Of a stretch of DNA of 16,027 nucleotides, positions 8,814 through 15,179 are shown piece after piece (position 1 is the stretch's first letter; every line of letters begins with the position of its first letter). The notes beneath the pieces were generated by a model that saw only the letters and a program-made list of their open reading frames with translations, searched no databases and was not told the origin of the DNA. The position numbers were made by a program, and so were the translations under genes. The stretch is from Dehalococcoidales bacterium. Its GTDB lineage: Bacteria > Chloroflexota > Dehalococcoidia > Dehalococcoidales > Fen-1064. Where the stretch lies: NCBI GenBank assembly GCA_028712845.1, contig JAQTPO010000030.1:1-16027 (forward strand), written 5' to 3'.

Positions 8814-9091
8814 GGTGACATTGGCAACTTGTCGTCTTAATATGAGTTCGTACCGAAATGCGGAATGAAGATTGAAAGAGAAGAGACAATCTGTGTTACT
8901 GTAATTCACTATTCTGAAGCTCACTCTGCCCCCTCGAATCTCCAGTTCTAGTAAAACTAAACACGAGGAAAAGCTACGGAATAAATATCCTATGTAACTC
9001 TTCTACCCACACTTATATTACCCTATTTTCGCCAAAATCTGCCAGTAAAATCACCAAATCAGGCATAAGCCTTTTGGCGTAGATGCCATAA

Positions 9092-9259
9092 TCATCGGAA
9101 TTTCGGGGACTTCATCCCCATCTCTTTATGCTGCTTTTTGAAGCCAAATTCCATTCTGAGAAAAAGAGATAGAAATGCCAACTGGAATAAACCGCAGCTT
9201 GGACACTGAAAAATACGAGCACTGACGTAAGCAGAGGCTATAAGTATCTCAGACAATAA
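9092..9259 (-). pseudogene. Possible short zinc-ribbon-like reading frame or remnant (about 55 codons)
   Basis: Directly after the TAA of the NuoG-like gene, and in the same frame, about 55 codons stay open to a TGA at 9092-9094. The translation contains I-F-Q-C-P-S-C-G-L-F-Q followed by a lysine-rich tail, K-K-Q-H-K-E-M-G-M-K-S-P-K, which resembles small single-ribbon proteins. No ATG lies before the C-P-S-C motif (only TTG near 9254-9256) and there is no Shine-Dalgarno. It could be a decayed small gene, a lost C-terminal extension of the NuoG-like protein, or chance. Confidence 0.25.
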
Positions 9260-9889
9260 TTATGCAGTGTGAGACATATTGACTAATTTATACTGGGCTT
9301 GAAGCAGTCCTGTAGGACAAAGCTGATAGCACTCCTGACACGTGGGGCAACATTCATTGGCTATTTGCGGGAAAAACATTATCCTTCGTTCCGGTCCCCT
9401 ATCGATAAAGCCAACGGCATACTTCTTTTTTACCTCTGCACAGTAACGCACGCATAACCCGCAAAGAATACAGTAGGTGGGATCTACTTCAAACTTTGTT
9501 GTGGTCTTGTCATCTATGAGCCCATAGTCTTGCATTGACTTGACCCCAGTTATGCCATATTTTTCACCGTACGTTCTCAATGCCGTGATTCCTGGGGCAC
9601 GCGCCCATAAAAATTCCAGTATCATCTTGCGACCTTTGACTACTCGTTCTGTCTCTGTCTTGACGATGAGTCCGTCTTCAACAGGGTAAACGCAGGAAGC
9701 CACCAGGCGCGACCGGTTCCCGCTGGTTATTTCCACCGTGCACAGCCGACAGGCACCATAGGGAGCGACTTTTTCATTATGGCAGAGCGTCGGTATATCA
9801 ATTCCCACTCTTCGTGCAACTTCAAGGATAGTTTCCCCTTGCTTGGCTTTCACTTTTTCGTCGTTGATAATCAAGGTAACTTCACTCAT
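9260..9889 (-). CDS. NuoG/HydA-N/HoxU-like iron-sulfur electron-transfer subunit, no catalytic domain (209 aa)
   Basis: A small soluble subunit matching the N-terminal electron-wire part of NuoG, HydA or HoxU. It opens with a plant-type [2Fe-2S] domain (C36, C47-x2-C50, C66) and ends with two [4Fe-4S] motifs (C140, C143, C146, C150; and C181, C184, C187, C191). The middle segment (about 90-112) is where NuoG-type proteins normally carry the His-Cys3 cluster, but here it has no cysteine or histidine, so that cluster is absent. There is no molybdopterin or H-cluster domain: the chain stops at residue 209. I chose ATG 9889 because GAGGTGG lies 5-11 bases before it; the upstream GTG 9898 would absorb that site. 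The gene overlaps the nuoF-like stop by 8 bases, so the two are translationally coupled. Probable role: carry electrons from NuoF to an HdrA or other partner. Confidence 0.88.
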   Translation of the reverse strand: MSEVTLIINDEKVKAKQGETILEVARRVGIDIPTLCHNEKVAPYGACRLCTVEITSGNRSRLVASCVYPVEDGLIVKTETERVVKGRKMILEFLWARAPGITALRTYGEKYGITGVKSMQDYGLIDDKTTTKFEVDPTYCILCGLCVRYCAEVKKKYAVGFIDRGPERRIMFFPQIANECCPTCQECYQLCPTGLLQAQYKLVNMSHTA

Positions 9890-11870
9890 CTTTGCCACCT
9901 CGTTTTCGTACTGCTTCTGTCCCGGCTGCTACAGGTTCAGGCGTCTTCGTAGTTGCGAGTTTAGTAACAGCATTAAAGCGTGATGGACAAACCTCAAGGC
10001 ATGTCCCGCATTTAGTGCATTTTTCCTGATTAATAATGTGAATCAGGTTTTTCCCACCGGTAATAGCCCCTGACGGGCAACTTCGCATACAAATCATACA
10101 AGCCTGACATTTTTGCGGTTCGATATAATATGAAATCAGCGCTTTACAGATACCGGCAGGACAGCGGTGTTCCTTAATATGTGCTTCATATTCTTCTCTG
10201 AAGTACTTGAGAGTGGTAAGCACCGGATTGGGAGCGGTCCCGCCAAGAGCACATAGCGAGAAATCCCTGACAACTTGTGACATTTCCTCCAGTAATTCTA
10301 TGTCCCCTTCTCTCCCTTTTCCCTCACAAATTCTTGTCAGTATCCTGTGCATCTGGTGTATCCCTTCACGGCACGGACTGCATTTACCGCATGATTCGTC
10401 TTTAGTGAAAGTAAGGAAATACCTCGCTACATCAACCATGCAGGTTTCCTCATTCATCACAACCATACCGCCGGATCCCATGATGGACCCTGCCTTAGTC
10501 AGGGTCTCATAGTCTGCCGAGAGATGTACTAAAGACTCCGGAATACATCCGCCGGAAGGCCCGCCTGTCTGCACCGCTTTGAACTTCCTGTCCCCAACGA
10601 TACCGCCACCAATATCATAGATAATCTGCTTCAGGGTCATACCCATAGGGATTTCAATCAACCCGGTATTCTTCACCTTTCCCACGAGTGAGAAAACAAT
10701 TGTTCCTTTGCTTCTCTCGGTACCAACTCGTGAGAACCAGTCCGGTCCCCTTGCAACAATCAACGGGATATTCGCCCACGTTTTTACGTTGTTAATATTT
10801 GTCGGTTTCCCCCAGAGCCCGCTTTGAGCCGGGAAAGGAGGACGCTGGCGGGGTTCTCCCGGCAGGCCTTCGATAGATGCCATTAAGGCAGTCTCCTCTC
10901 CGCAAACAAAAGCTCCAGCGCCTTCTCTTACCTCTATTTGAAAGCTAAAACCGGAATCAAAAATATTATCTCCCAGTAAACCGCATTCTGTCGCTTGATT
11001 TATCGCAATCTTTAACCGCTCTGCAGCCAGAGGTTTTTCTGCCCGGCAGTAAGCGTATCCCTTGGTGGCTCCCATTGCGTAGGCGCCGATAATCATCCCT
11101 TCGATAACACTTTGCGGGTTCCCCTCCAAAATGCTCCGGTCCATATAGGCACCCGGGTCTCCTTCATCTGCATTACAGATAACATACTTCGGCGTACCGT
11201 CAGCTTGACGGCACAAGTTCCACTTTGTCCCGGTAGGAAAACCGGCGCCTCCCCTGCCCCTCAAGCCGGACTCTATCACCTGGTCAATTATTTCCTCAGG
11301 CTTCAGTTTAGTTAGCGCCGTAAAGAGAGCAAAATAGCCGCCCTGAGCAATATATTCCTCGATTTTGTCCGGATTTATAAAGCCGCAATTACGCAGAACT
11401 CTCTTTTCCTGTCTGCCAAAGAAAGGTACATCTTCATAATTCGGTATTTTTTCGATATTCTCCGGCGGGGAATCGACGGGATATTTTCTCACAGAGGCAT
11501 CGATCAGGTTTGTCTCTTCCGCAATCTTGCACAACGCCGATTCGGCAACGACCCGGTCATCAGCGAGAGCAGCAATTAATTCTCTTGCCTTATCCTCATT
11601 CATTTCTCCGTAAATAATCCTTGGCCAGCCCGGCTTGATTACATCAACGACAGGTTCTTTCTGGCATAAACCCAGACAGCCGGTAACAGTAACCACAATG
11701 TCCAGATTGCGATTTTTAACCTCATCCTGAATCGCCTTAAGCACTTTCTCTGCGCCGGAAGCCCGACCGCATGTCGCCATCCCGACGGCAACCCTGGTTT
11801 GCGGCGGGAATAGACTATGCAAACCTTCTTCTTGAAGCCGCTTGAGGTCACCTAAATTCCGGACTCGCAT
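9882..11870 (-). CDS. nuoF: NuoF/HydB-like NAD(H)-binding FMN and iron-sulfur subunit (662 aa)
   Basis: NAD(H) dehydrogenase subunit of the HydB type. Residues 1-115 form a thioredoxin-like [2Fe-2S] domain (C34 in A-T-C-G-R-A-S-G-A, then C65/C69 in G-C-L-G-L-C-Q-K-E-P). The FMN/NADH fold has G-R-G-G-A-G-F-P-T-G at 205-214 and G-A-G-A-F-V-C-G-E-E-T at 318-327. The N3-type cluster is C494-G-K-C-S-P-C500 with C540. An H-R-C-P-A-G-I-C stretch at 568-575 is typical of bifurcating HydB-like proteins. Two C-terminal [4Fe-4S] motifs follow (C588-C598, C618-C628). Length and layout match HydB or BamH rather than complex I NuoF (~430 aa). The start at ATG 11870 has GGGAGG 8 bases before it; an ATG at 11930 in the same frame lies inside nuoE. 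Only one base separates it from the nuoE-like stop. Confidence 0.93.
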   Translation of the reverse strand: MRVRNLGDLKRLQEEGLHSLFPPQTRVAVGMATCGRASGAEKVLKAIQDEVKNRNLDIVVTVTGCLGLCQKEPVVDVIKPGWPRIIYGEMNEDKARELIAALADDRVVAESALCKIAEETNLIDASVRKYPVDSPPENIEKIPNYEDVPFFGRQEKRVLRNCGFINPDKIEEYIAQGGYFALFTALTKLKPEEIIDQVIESGLRGRGGAGFPTGTKWNLCRQADGTPKYVICNADEGDPGAYMDRSILEGNPQSVIEGMIIGAYAMGATKGYAYCRAEKPLAAERLKIAINQATECGLLGDNIFDSGFSFQIEVREGAGAFVCGEETALMASIEGLPGEPRQRPPFPAQSGLWGKPTNINNVKTWANIPLIVARGPDWFSRVGTERSKGTIVFSLVGKVKNTGLIEIPMGMTLKQIIYDIGGGIVGDRKFKAVQTGGPSGGCIPESLVHLSADYETLTKAGSIMGSGGMVVMNEETCMVDVARYFLTFTKDESCGKCSPCREGIHQMHRILTRICEGKGREGDIELLEEMSQVVRDFSLCALGGTAPNPVLTTLKYFREEYEAHIKEHRCPAGICKALISYYIEPQKCQACMICMRSCPSGAITGGKNLIHIINQEKCTKCGTCLEVCPSRFNAVTKLATTKTPEPVAAGTEAVRKRGGKDE

Positions 11871-11871
11871 A

Positions 11872-12333
11872 CTAGTAACCTCCCAAAATCTCTGGAACAC
11901 GAGCAGGCTTGACTTTAGCATACACTTCATGGTCGACTCTTATACAAGGGGACAGGGCGCAACACCCAAAACAATACGCCGTTTTCAGGGTAAATTTCTG
12001 ATCTTCAGTGGTCCCACCCGACTGTACGTTCAAGACCTCTTCCACTTTCTCTAAAAGGCGGGAGGCACCCGCCGTATGGCAAGGGGTACCCAAACAGACC
12101 TGTAAAATGTGTTTTCCTCTGGGTACCAGGCTGAAGTTCTTATAGAAAGTAGCAACATGATAGACTTGAGCCAGGGTAATCCCCAGTTTCTCGCTAACCA
12201 TCTCTAAGGTCTCTTTAGACACCCAGTTGTTTTCACGCTGAATTTCAAGGAGAATTTGAATAAGGGCACTTTTGTTGCTGCCATACTTGTCGATAATTTG
12301 ATCCGTTTTGGCAAGTTCTTGCGTCGTAACCAT
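11872..12333 (-). CDS. nuoE: NuoE/HydC-like [2Fe-2S] subunit (153 aa)
   Basis: Thioredoxin-fold [2Fe-2S] subunit that pairs with NuoF/HydB. The four ligands are visible: C80-L-G-T-P-C85 and C121-F-G-C-C125, with the usual Y-H-V-A-T-F-Y-K-N-F helix before them (58-67). Length is normal for the family. AGGAGG lies 11 bases before ATG 12333 but only 2 bases before an in-frame GTG at 12342, so I prefer the ATG. The gene follows the Cys-rich gene and precedes nuoF by one base. No membrane or proton-pumping Nuo subunits are nearby, so this is a soluble bifurcation-type module rather than complex I. Confidence 0.93.
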   Translation of the reverse strand: MVTTQELAKTDQIIDKYGSNKSALIQILLEIQRENNWVSKETLEMVSEKLGITLAQVYHVATFYKNFSLVPRGKHILQVCLGTPCHTAGASRLLEKVEEVLNVQSGGTTEDQKFTLKTAYCFGCCALSPCIRVDHEVYAKVKPARVPEILGGY

Positions 12334-12355
12334 CTGTCTCACTTCCTCCTGAACT

Positions 12356-13081
12356 TTATTCTTTCTTTGCTGCTGCCAGTGGCTTAGTGCTTTGTTTCGG
12401 ATTCATTTGCACGTTCAATCCCCAATAAGGCCACCACCAATCCCCTTGTTTTTTGTCTATGGCTTTTTGCCGTGCATCAAGTTTCTGTTCCGCAACTCTT
12501 TCCATGTTCTGAGAAAATTCGCAGGTGGCGCATTGGAACATACGACTGCAGAGCCGGTAGGAGACTTCCTGCTTCAGCGCATAGCGGCATAACTTCTTAT
12601 TGCCGGGCAACTCAGCCTGTTTTTGTAAAACCTCAAGTACTTCTGGGTCCCCTGTAGCCATTCGCACTCGAACCCCTACATCAAACTCACAGCCTAGACA
12701 GTCGTAGTCGAAGGTACAGAGCCGGTGGGCGACCAGTCCCATCTTCATCCACACACAGCACTTGGCTTTTGTTTCGTCGAATGCCCCCTCAATCTGCGGT
12801 GACGACAATGCTTCTTTCGTCTTTCTTGCCCAGATCCGTGTCTCGATATGGGCTGGCGCCACCCTGAGAATAGCTTCAAATCCTTCAAGGGCTTCTTGAT
12901 AATGACCTGCCATAAAGAATCCCTTGCCACGCTTGACGTAAACTTCGAGATCATCTTCGGTTATGGTGATAACTTCCTCGATCTTGCCCTTCCCGGCTAC
13001 AACCGGTTTGCCTGTGCCTTCTTTGATTACTGTTTGATCGACAATTACTGCCTGCTCAACTGACTGCTTCTTTGTTTCCAT
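12356..13081 (-). CDS. Cys-rich protein with TPR-like segment and two Cys clusters, first gene of the operon (241 aa)
   Basis: No named function. Residues 45-95 look like a TPR unit (G-H-Y-Q-E-A-L-E-G-F-E-A-I-L). Two related cysteine groups follow. One is C108-C-V-W-M-K-M-G...C122...C128-L-G-C131-E-F-D; the other is C165...C178...F-Q-C184-A-T-C187-E-F-S-Q. I recall similar C-x-W-M...C...D-C-x-x-C-x-F-D elements in front of GcvH-like and signalling proteins of anaerobes; here no GcvH domain follows. The C-terminus is aromatic (W-W-W-P-Y-W, 215-220) and then basic. No signal peptide or membrane segment is seen from this start. ATG 13081 has AAGGAG 8 bases upstream; the frame stays open to 13243, but that extension overlaps the promoter. 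It ends 22 bases before nuoE. It could be an Fe-S scaffold, assembly factor or sensor for the complex. Confidence 0.8.
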   Translation of the reverse strand: METKKQSVEQAVIVDQTVIKEGTGKPVVAGKGKIEEVITITEDDLEVYVKRGKGFFMAGHYQEALEGFEAILRVAPAHIETRIWARKTKEALSSPQIEGAFDETKAKCCVWMKMGLVAHRLCTFDYDCLGCEFDVGVRVRMATGDPEVLEVLQKQAELPGNKKLCRYALKQEVSYRLCSRMFQCATCEFSQNMERVAEQKLDARQKAIDKKQGDWWWPYWGLNVQMNPKQSTKPLAAAKKE

Positions 13082-13213
13082 TTTGACTGCTCCTTCATTT
13101 ACTGTACTGACTGCTCCACCTTTTGAAGTTAGTAGTCCTTTACGATTTTCTTTTACGACTATTTTACTTGTGATAAAGAGGTGTACAAGCGGTAATAAAT
13201 ATGAGGCAACAAA

Positions 13214-13243
13214 ATTATAAAACAAGTATTTGCATTTTGTCAA
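13214..13243 (-). promoter_or_regulatory. Sigma-70-type promoter of the core operon
   Basis: On the minus strand TTGACA (13243-13238) and TATAAT (13219-13214) are separated by 18 bases, both hexamers matching consensus. The expected start is near 13207, giving a leader of about 125 bases before ATG 13081. The leader carries GGAGCAGTCA twice (13117-13108 and 13093-13084), the second copy forming part of the Shine-Dalgarno. Confidence 0.8.
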
Positions 13244-13308
13244 GTACTATGTTGATACTGCTTGCATTTTGTCAAGCAATATTTTAACTCAGCTTGCATT
13301 CGGTTGGG
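13230..13308. repeat. Three-copy, 32-bp-phased direct repeat over the operon promoter
   Basis: TTGCATTTTGTCAAG occurs identically at 13230-13244 and 13262-13276, and a degenerate third copy starts at 13294 (TTGCATTCGGTTGGG). The phase is exactly 32 bases, about three helical turns. The minus-strand reading of each full copy contains TTGACA, so the promoter -35 is duplicated; the upstream copy has only a weak -10 (CATAGT). This may be a tandem promoter or a regulator binding array on one face of the helix. Confidence 0.65.
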
Positions 13309-13676
13309 TAAAACAAAAAAAATATACCATATCCTTGGTTTTTTATTACACCCCCCTTATCTTCAACTTCGTATCCTCCTGTATCAAGTCTCATCCTGAC
13401 CCGGGCTCAGAAAAGAGACAAACTCCGATAGAGCTAAAGGGGAAAAATAGAGATGGAGGGCATTCCGCCCTCCATCTCACTGAAGCAACTATTTATTTAT
13501 AGCATCTGGAAAGTGCCGAAAAAGTCTGAAAGGATGTCTTTCCACCTTTTCAAAGAGGGATGAAGGGGGATTTTTAATTTCAAATCCCTATCAATCTCCC
13601 TTTACAAAAAGGAGGGGTTCGTCTAAAGGAGAGTTAGGTAATATTTTTTCAACATTCTGCTTTGAAGTGATAGGTT
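13244..13676. other. 433-base intergenic region between core operon and HNH-like gene
   Basis: No gene is supported here. It holds the upstream copies of the promoter repeat (to 13308), the terminator hairpin at 13450-13478, and a segment with further inverted repeats at 13567-13633 (GGGATTT 13567-13573 with AAATCCC 13582-13588; TCTCCCTTTA 13595-13604 imperfectly matching TAAAGGAGAG 13624-13633). The last segment looks like a dispersed intergenic repeat, but that needs comparison with the rest of the genome. The 90-codon plus-strand frame here has no coding character. Confidence 0.5.
13443..13478 (-). terminator. Rho-independent terminator after the HNH-like gene
   Basis: A perfect 12-bp stem pairs 13450-13461 with 13467-13478 around a 5-base loop. 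On the minus strand it is followed by TATTTTT, the expected U-tract. It would end transcripts from the HNH-like gene before they reach the core-operon promoter. On the plus strand the bases after the stem are not U-rich. Confidence 0.75.
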
Positions 13677-14351
13677 TTAAGGGAATCCCTTTTTCTGAAT
13701 TTCCACCTCGACTCTTCTCCGGATTGTTCTGCGGTCCGTAACTCTATTTCCCGGATGCCTGTCCCGCTCCCACCCCTGCAAATACTTGATCTTCTGCTCA
13801 ATTTCTTGAGCGGTAAACTTTGAGATATCGGTATCTTCCGGTTGCGATGATTTGTATTTCTTGAGAATTTGTCTAACGCGCTCCCGTGAGAGACCCAGGT
13901 ATTCGCCAATCTGGGTATTATTCAAACCTTTCTTTTTTAGTCCCCAGATTTCCGCCGGTGTCGCTGGAGACATCAAAATATGTATTCCGCAAGAAGGGCA
14001 AATTAAAGCGGTATTACTATCCGTTTGGTTGGCAGGGTTTCCGTCAATATGGTGTACCATATTCTTATTAACTATATGCCCACGGTGACATTCGGCGCAT
14101 TCTAGACCACGGGTTACTAACGGGCTTTCGATTTTTAAATAAATCATACTCTTTAGAAGTCGGTCTATTTCCCTTAATCTGCCCCATAGAGCAACCTTGC
14201 TGAAATAATCATCAATCTTATTTATTTGGTCACGTATTTCGAGTCTTTCTTTATATAATCCAGATATTTGTTCAGCAGCATCAAGATATAATTTCAAATC
14301 TTGTTCAATGATATCAAGAACTCGATTCCAGGTTATTTTATCCATTCCCAT
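13677..14351 (-). CDS. HNH-like zinc-site protein with C-terminal helix-turn-helix (224 aa)
   Basis: A predicted soluble protein with a helical, charged N-terminus (about 15-75, coiled-coil-like). Then comes an HNH-type site: C85-A-E-C88, V-H-H-I-D-G-N-P at 99-106, and C118-P-S-C121 with H124. Next is a helix-turn-helix resembling sigma region 4 (N-T-Q-I-G-E-Y-L-G-L-S-R-E-R-V-R-Q-I-L, 145-163). The tail is basic. The HNH family cuts DNA and usually has C-x-x-C...H-H...N...C-x-x-C-H; here the last histidine is displaced (C-G-I-H), so nuclease activity is uncertain. It might be a DNA-binding regulator or a mobile-element-type nuclease. No Shine-Dalgarno precedes the ATG; a promoter with leaderless geometry does. 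It is a single gene, closed by the terminator at 13443-13478. Confidence 0.75.
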   Translation of the reverse strand: MGMDKITWNRVLDIIEQDLKLYLDAAEQISGLYKERLEIRDQINKIDDYFSKVALWGRLREIDRLLKSMIYLKIESPLVTRGLECAECHRGHIVNKNMVHHIDGNPANQTDSNTALICPSCGIHILMSPATPAEIWGLKKKGLNNTQIGEYLGLSRERVRQILKKYKSSQPEDTDISKFTAQEIEQKIKYLQGWERDRHPGNRVTDRRTIRRRVEVEIQKKGFP

Positions 14352-14357
14352 GCGATT

Positions 14358-14386
14358 ATCGTAACACTGTCTTTATTATGTGTCAA
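14358..14386 (-). promoter_or_regulatory. Promoter of the HNH-like gene with leaderless geometry
   Basis: On the minus strand TTGACA (14386-14381) and TACGAT (14363-14358) are 17 bases apart. The predicted transcription start falls at about 14351, which is the A of the ATG itself, and no Shine-Dalgarno lies upstream. A leaderless mRNA is therefore likely. Confidence 0.55.
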
Positions 14387-14566
14387 TATGCCTTGACAAT
14401 ACTATACCTAAGAAACCAAAGAGAACGATAAAGAATACCATCCACCGGAAACTTTAGAAATCAACTATTGCGCTGCGGTAATAGTATGGTAATAAGAAGC
14501 ATCCTCACTATTAGCCTTTGGCATTACTACATCTGACTAATGCGTCAGCTTATGTTGAATATCCGG

Positions 14567-14794
14567 CTAAAGCAACGCTGTAAATTCATCCACTGTTAAG
14601 TTAGCCTGCCGAATAATAGCTCGTAAAGTGCCGATTGGTAAATTCCCGGTGTGCACCGGAACACTTATGGGATGATGGATTCCCTGTTTGTACAGAATTG
14701 CATGGCTGCCCGTTTGACGTTTTAAGATGAACCCGGCACGTTCTAAAGCCGTAATAACTTCTTTTGATTTTACTGCAGGAAGCTCTTTGCTCAT
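14567..14794 (-). CDS. hicA: HicA-type mRNA interferase toxin (75 aa)
   Basis: HicA toxins cut mRNA through a double-stranded-RNA-binding-like fold with one catalytic histidine. The family pattern is visible: V-I-T-A-L-E-R-A-G-F at 13-22, R-Q-T-G-S-H-A with H31 as the expected catalytic residue, then P-V-H-T-G-N-L-P-I-G-T-L-R-A-I-I at 46-61. Length is typical. The ATG at 14794 has AGGA a few bases upstream and lies 8 bases after the hicB stop, so both are on one transcript, antitoxin first. No disruption is seen, so the toxin should be active. Confidence 0.93.
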   Translation of the reverse strand: MSKELPAVKSKEVITALERAGFILKRQTGSHAILYKQGIHHPISVPVHTGNLPIGTLRAIIRQANLTVDEFTALL

Positions 14795-14802
14795 TTTTCC
14801 TG

Positions 14803-15057
14803 TTAAATAGCGGCTAGCTGAAAAGATTCAAACTGCTCAGGAATAGGGATTCCCTCTTTTTTAGCAACCTCTAACCATCCGGCCATAGCGTCTTTAATCA
14901 TCTCGATTGCTTCTTCAAATGTGCTGCCGTAAGAAATACAACCGGGTAACGACGGCACAAAGATAGTATATCCGCCTTCAGGTTCGGATTGTAGTTCAAA
15001 TACAATTCCGTTCCGTATGACCTGAAAAATCCGAGGTTTACTAACTGTCTTCCTCAT
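14803..15057 (-). CDS. hicB: HicB-like antitoxin (84 aa)
   Basis: Partner antitoxin to HicA. It has the HicB partially degraded RNase H-like fold: E-G-G-Y-T-I-F-V-P-S-L-P-G-C at 27-40, then S-T-F-E-E-A-I-E-M-I-K-D-A at 45-57 and E-G-I-P-I-P-E at 68-74. It ends soon after, so the extra C-terminal DNA-binding domain of longer HicB proteins is not visible. Autorepression, if present, may need the N-terminal basic stretch (1-15) or another protein. No strong Shine-Dalgarno precedes ATG 15057. An inverted repeat flanks a TATAGT box upstream. Confidence 0.92.
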   Translation of the reverse strand: MRKTVSKPRIFQVIRNGIVFELQSEPEGGYTIFVPSLPGCISYGSTFEEAIEMIKDAMAGWLEVAKKEGIPIPEQFESFQLAAI

Positions 15058-15081
15058 AATATTATTCTACCATTGCACAAA

Positions 15082-15123
15082 CATTGGAATGTTTGATTGT
15101 CTTGTACTATAACCATTCCAATG
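15082..15123 (-). promoter_or_regulatory. Inverted-repeat operator/promoter region of hicBA
   Basis: CATTGGAATG (15082-15091) and its exact reverse complement CATTCCAATG (15114-15123) are centred 32 bases apart. Between them, on the minus strand, is TATAGT (15111-15106), a plausible -10; no good -35 is seen. Repeats bracketing a promoter are usual for toxin-antitoxin autoregulation. Confidence 0.5.
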
Positions 15124-15179
15124 CTAAAGAATCTGTCAGTATTTTACCCCGAAATGCCATTAATGTCTAGTTTAGTACC

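Larger units (their letters stand above)
8801..9259. other. 459-base gap between the NuoG-like gene and the HdrA-GltD gene
   Basis: This is the only sizeable gap inside the core locus. I see no consensus sigma-70 promoter on the minus strand that would drive the hdr genes, and no clear U-tract terminator. It holds two weak hairpins: an interrupted one at 9062-9087 (GGCAT...GCC-TTTT-GGC...ATGCC) and a short GGGGA/TCCCC stem near 9105-9119. A short zinc-ribbon-like reading frame occupies 9092-9259 on the minus strand and is listed separately. Whether the two halves of the locus share one transcript cannot be told from sequence. Confidence 0.5.

Noticed and set aside
8828..9060. Minus-strand promoter for the hdr half of the locus
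   Set aside because: TTGGCG and TAATAT/TATAAG-like hexamers occur near 9020-9035 but never with acceptable spacing, so I do not list one.
1..11930. Class II benzoyl-CoA reductase operon (bam) or respiratory complex I
   Set aside because: BamE-, BamF- and NuoEFG-like parts occur, but there is no BamB/BamC/BamD, and no membrane Nuo subunits; the HdrA-GltD fusion and FrhB-like gene do not fit either standard operon.
13082..13243. 54-residue N-terminal extension of the Cys-rich protein
   Set aside because: It would overlap the consensus promoter and its hydrophobic look comes from AT-rich leader DNA; the ATG at 13081 has a good AAGGAG site.
13230..13308. CRISPR-like array
   Set aside because: Only two exact copies of 15 bases plus one degenerate copy, with 17-base gaps and no cas genes; promoter or operator repeats explain it better.
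13230..13502. 90-codon plus-strand frame in the intergenic region
   Set aside because: It runs over the promoter repeats and the terminator hairpin, has no Shine-Dalgarno and resembles no protein.
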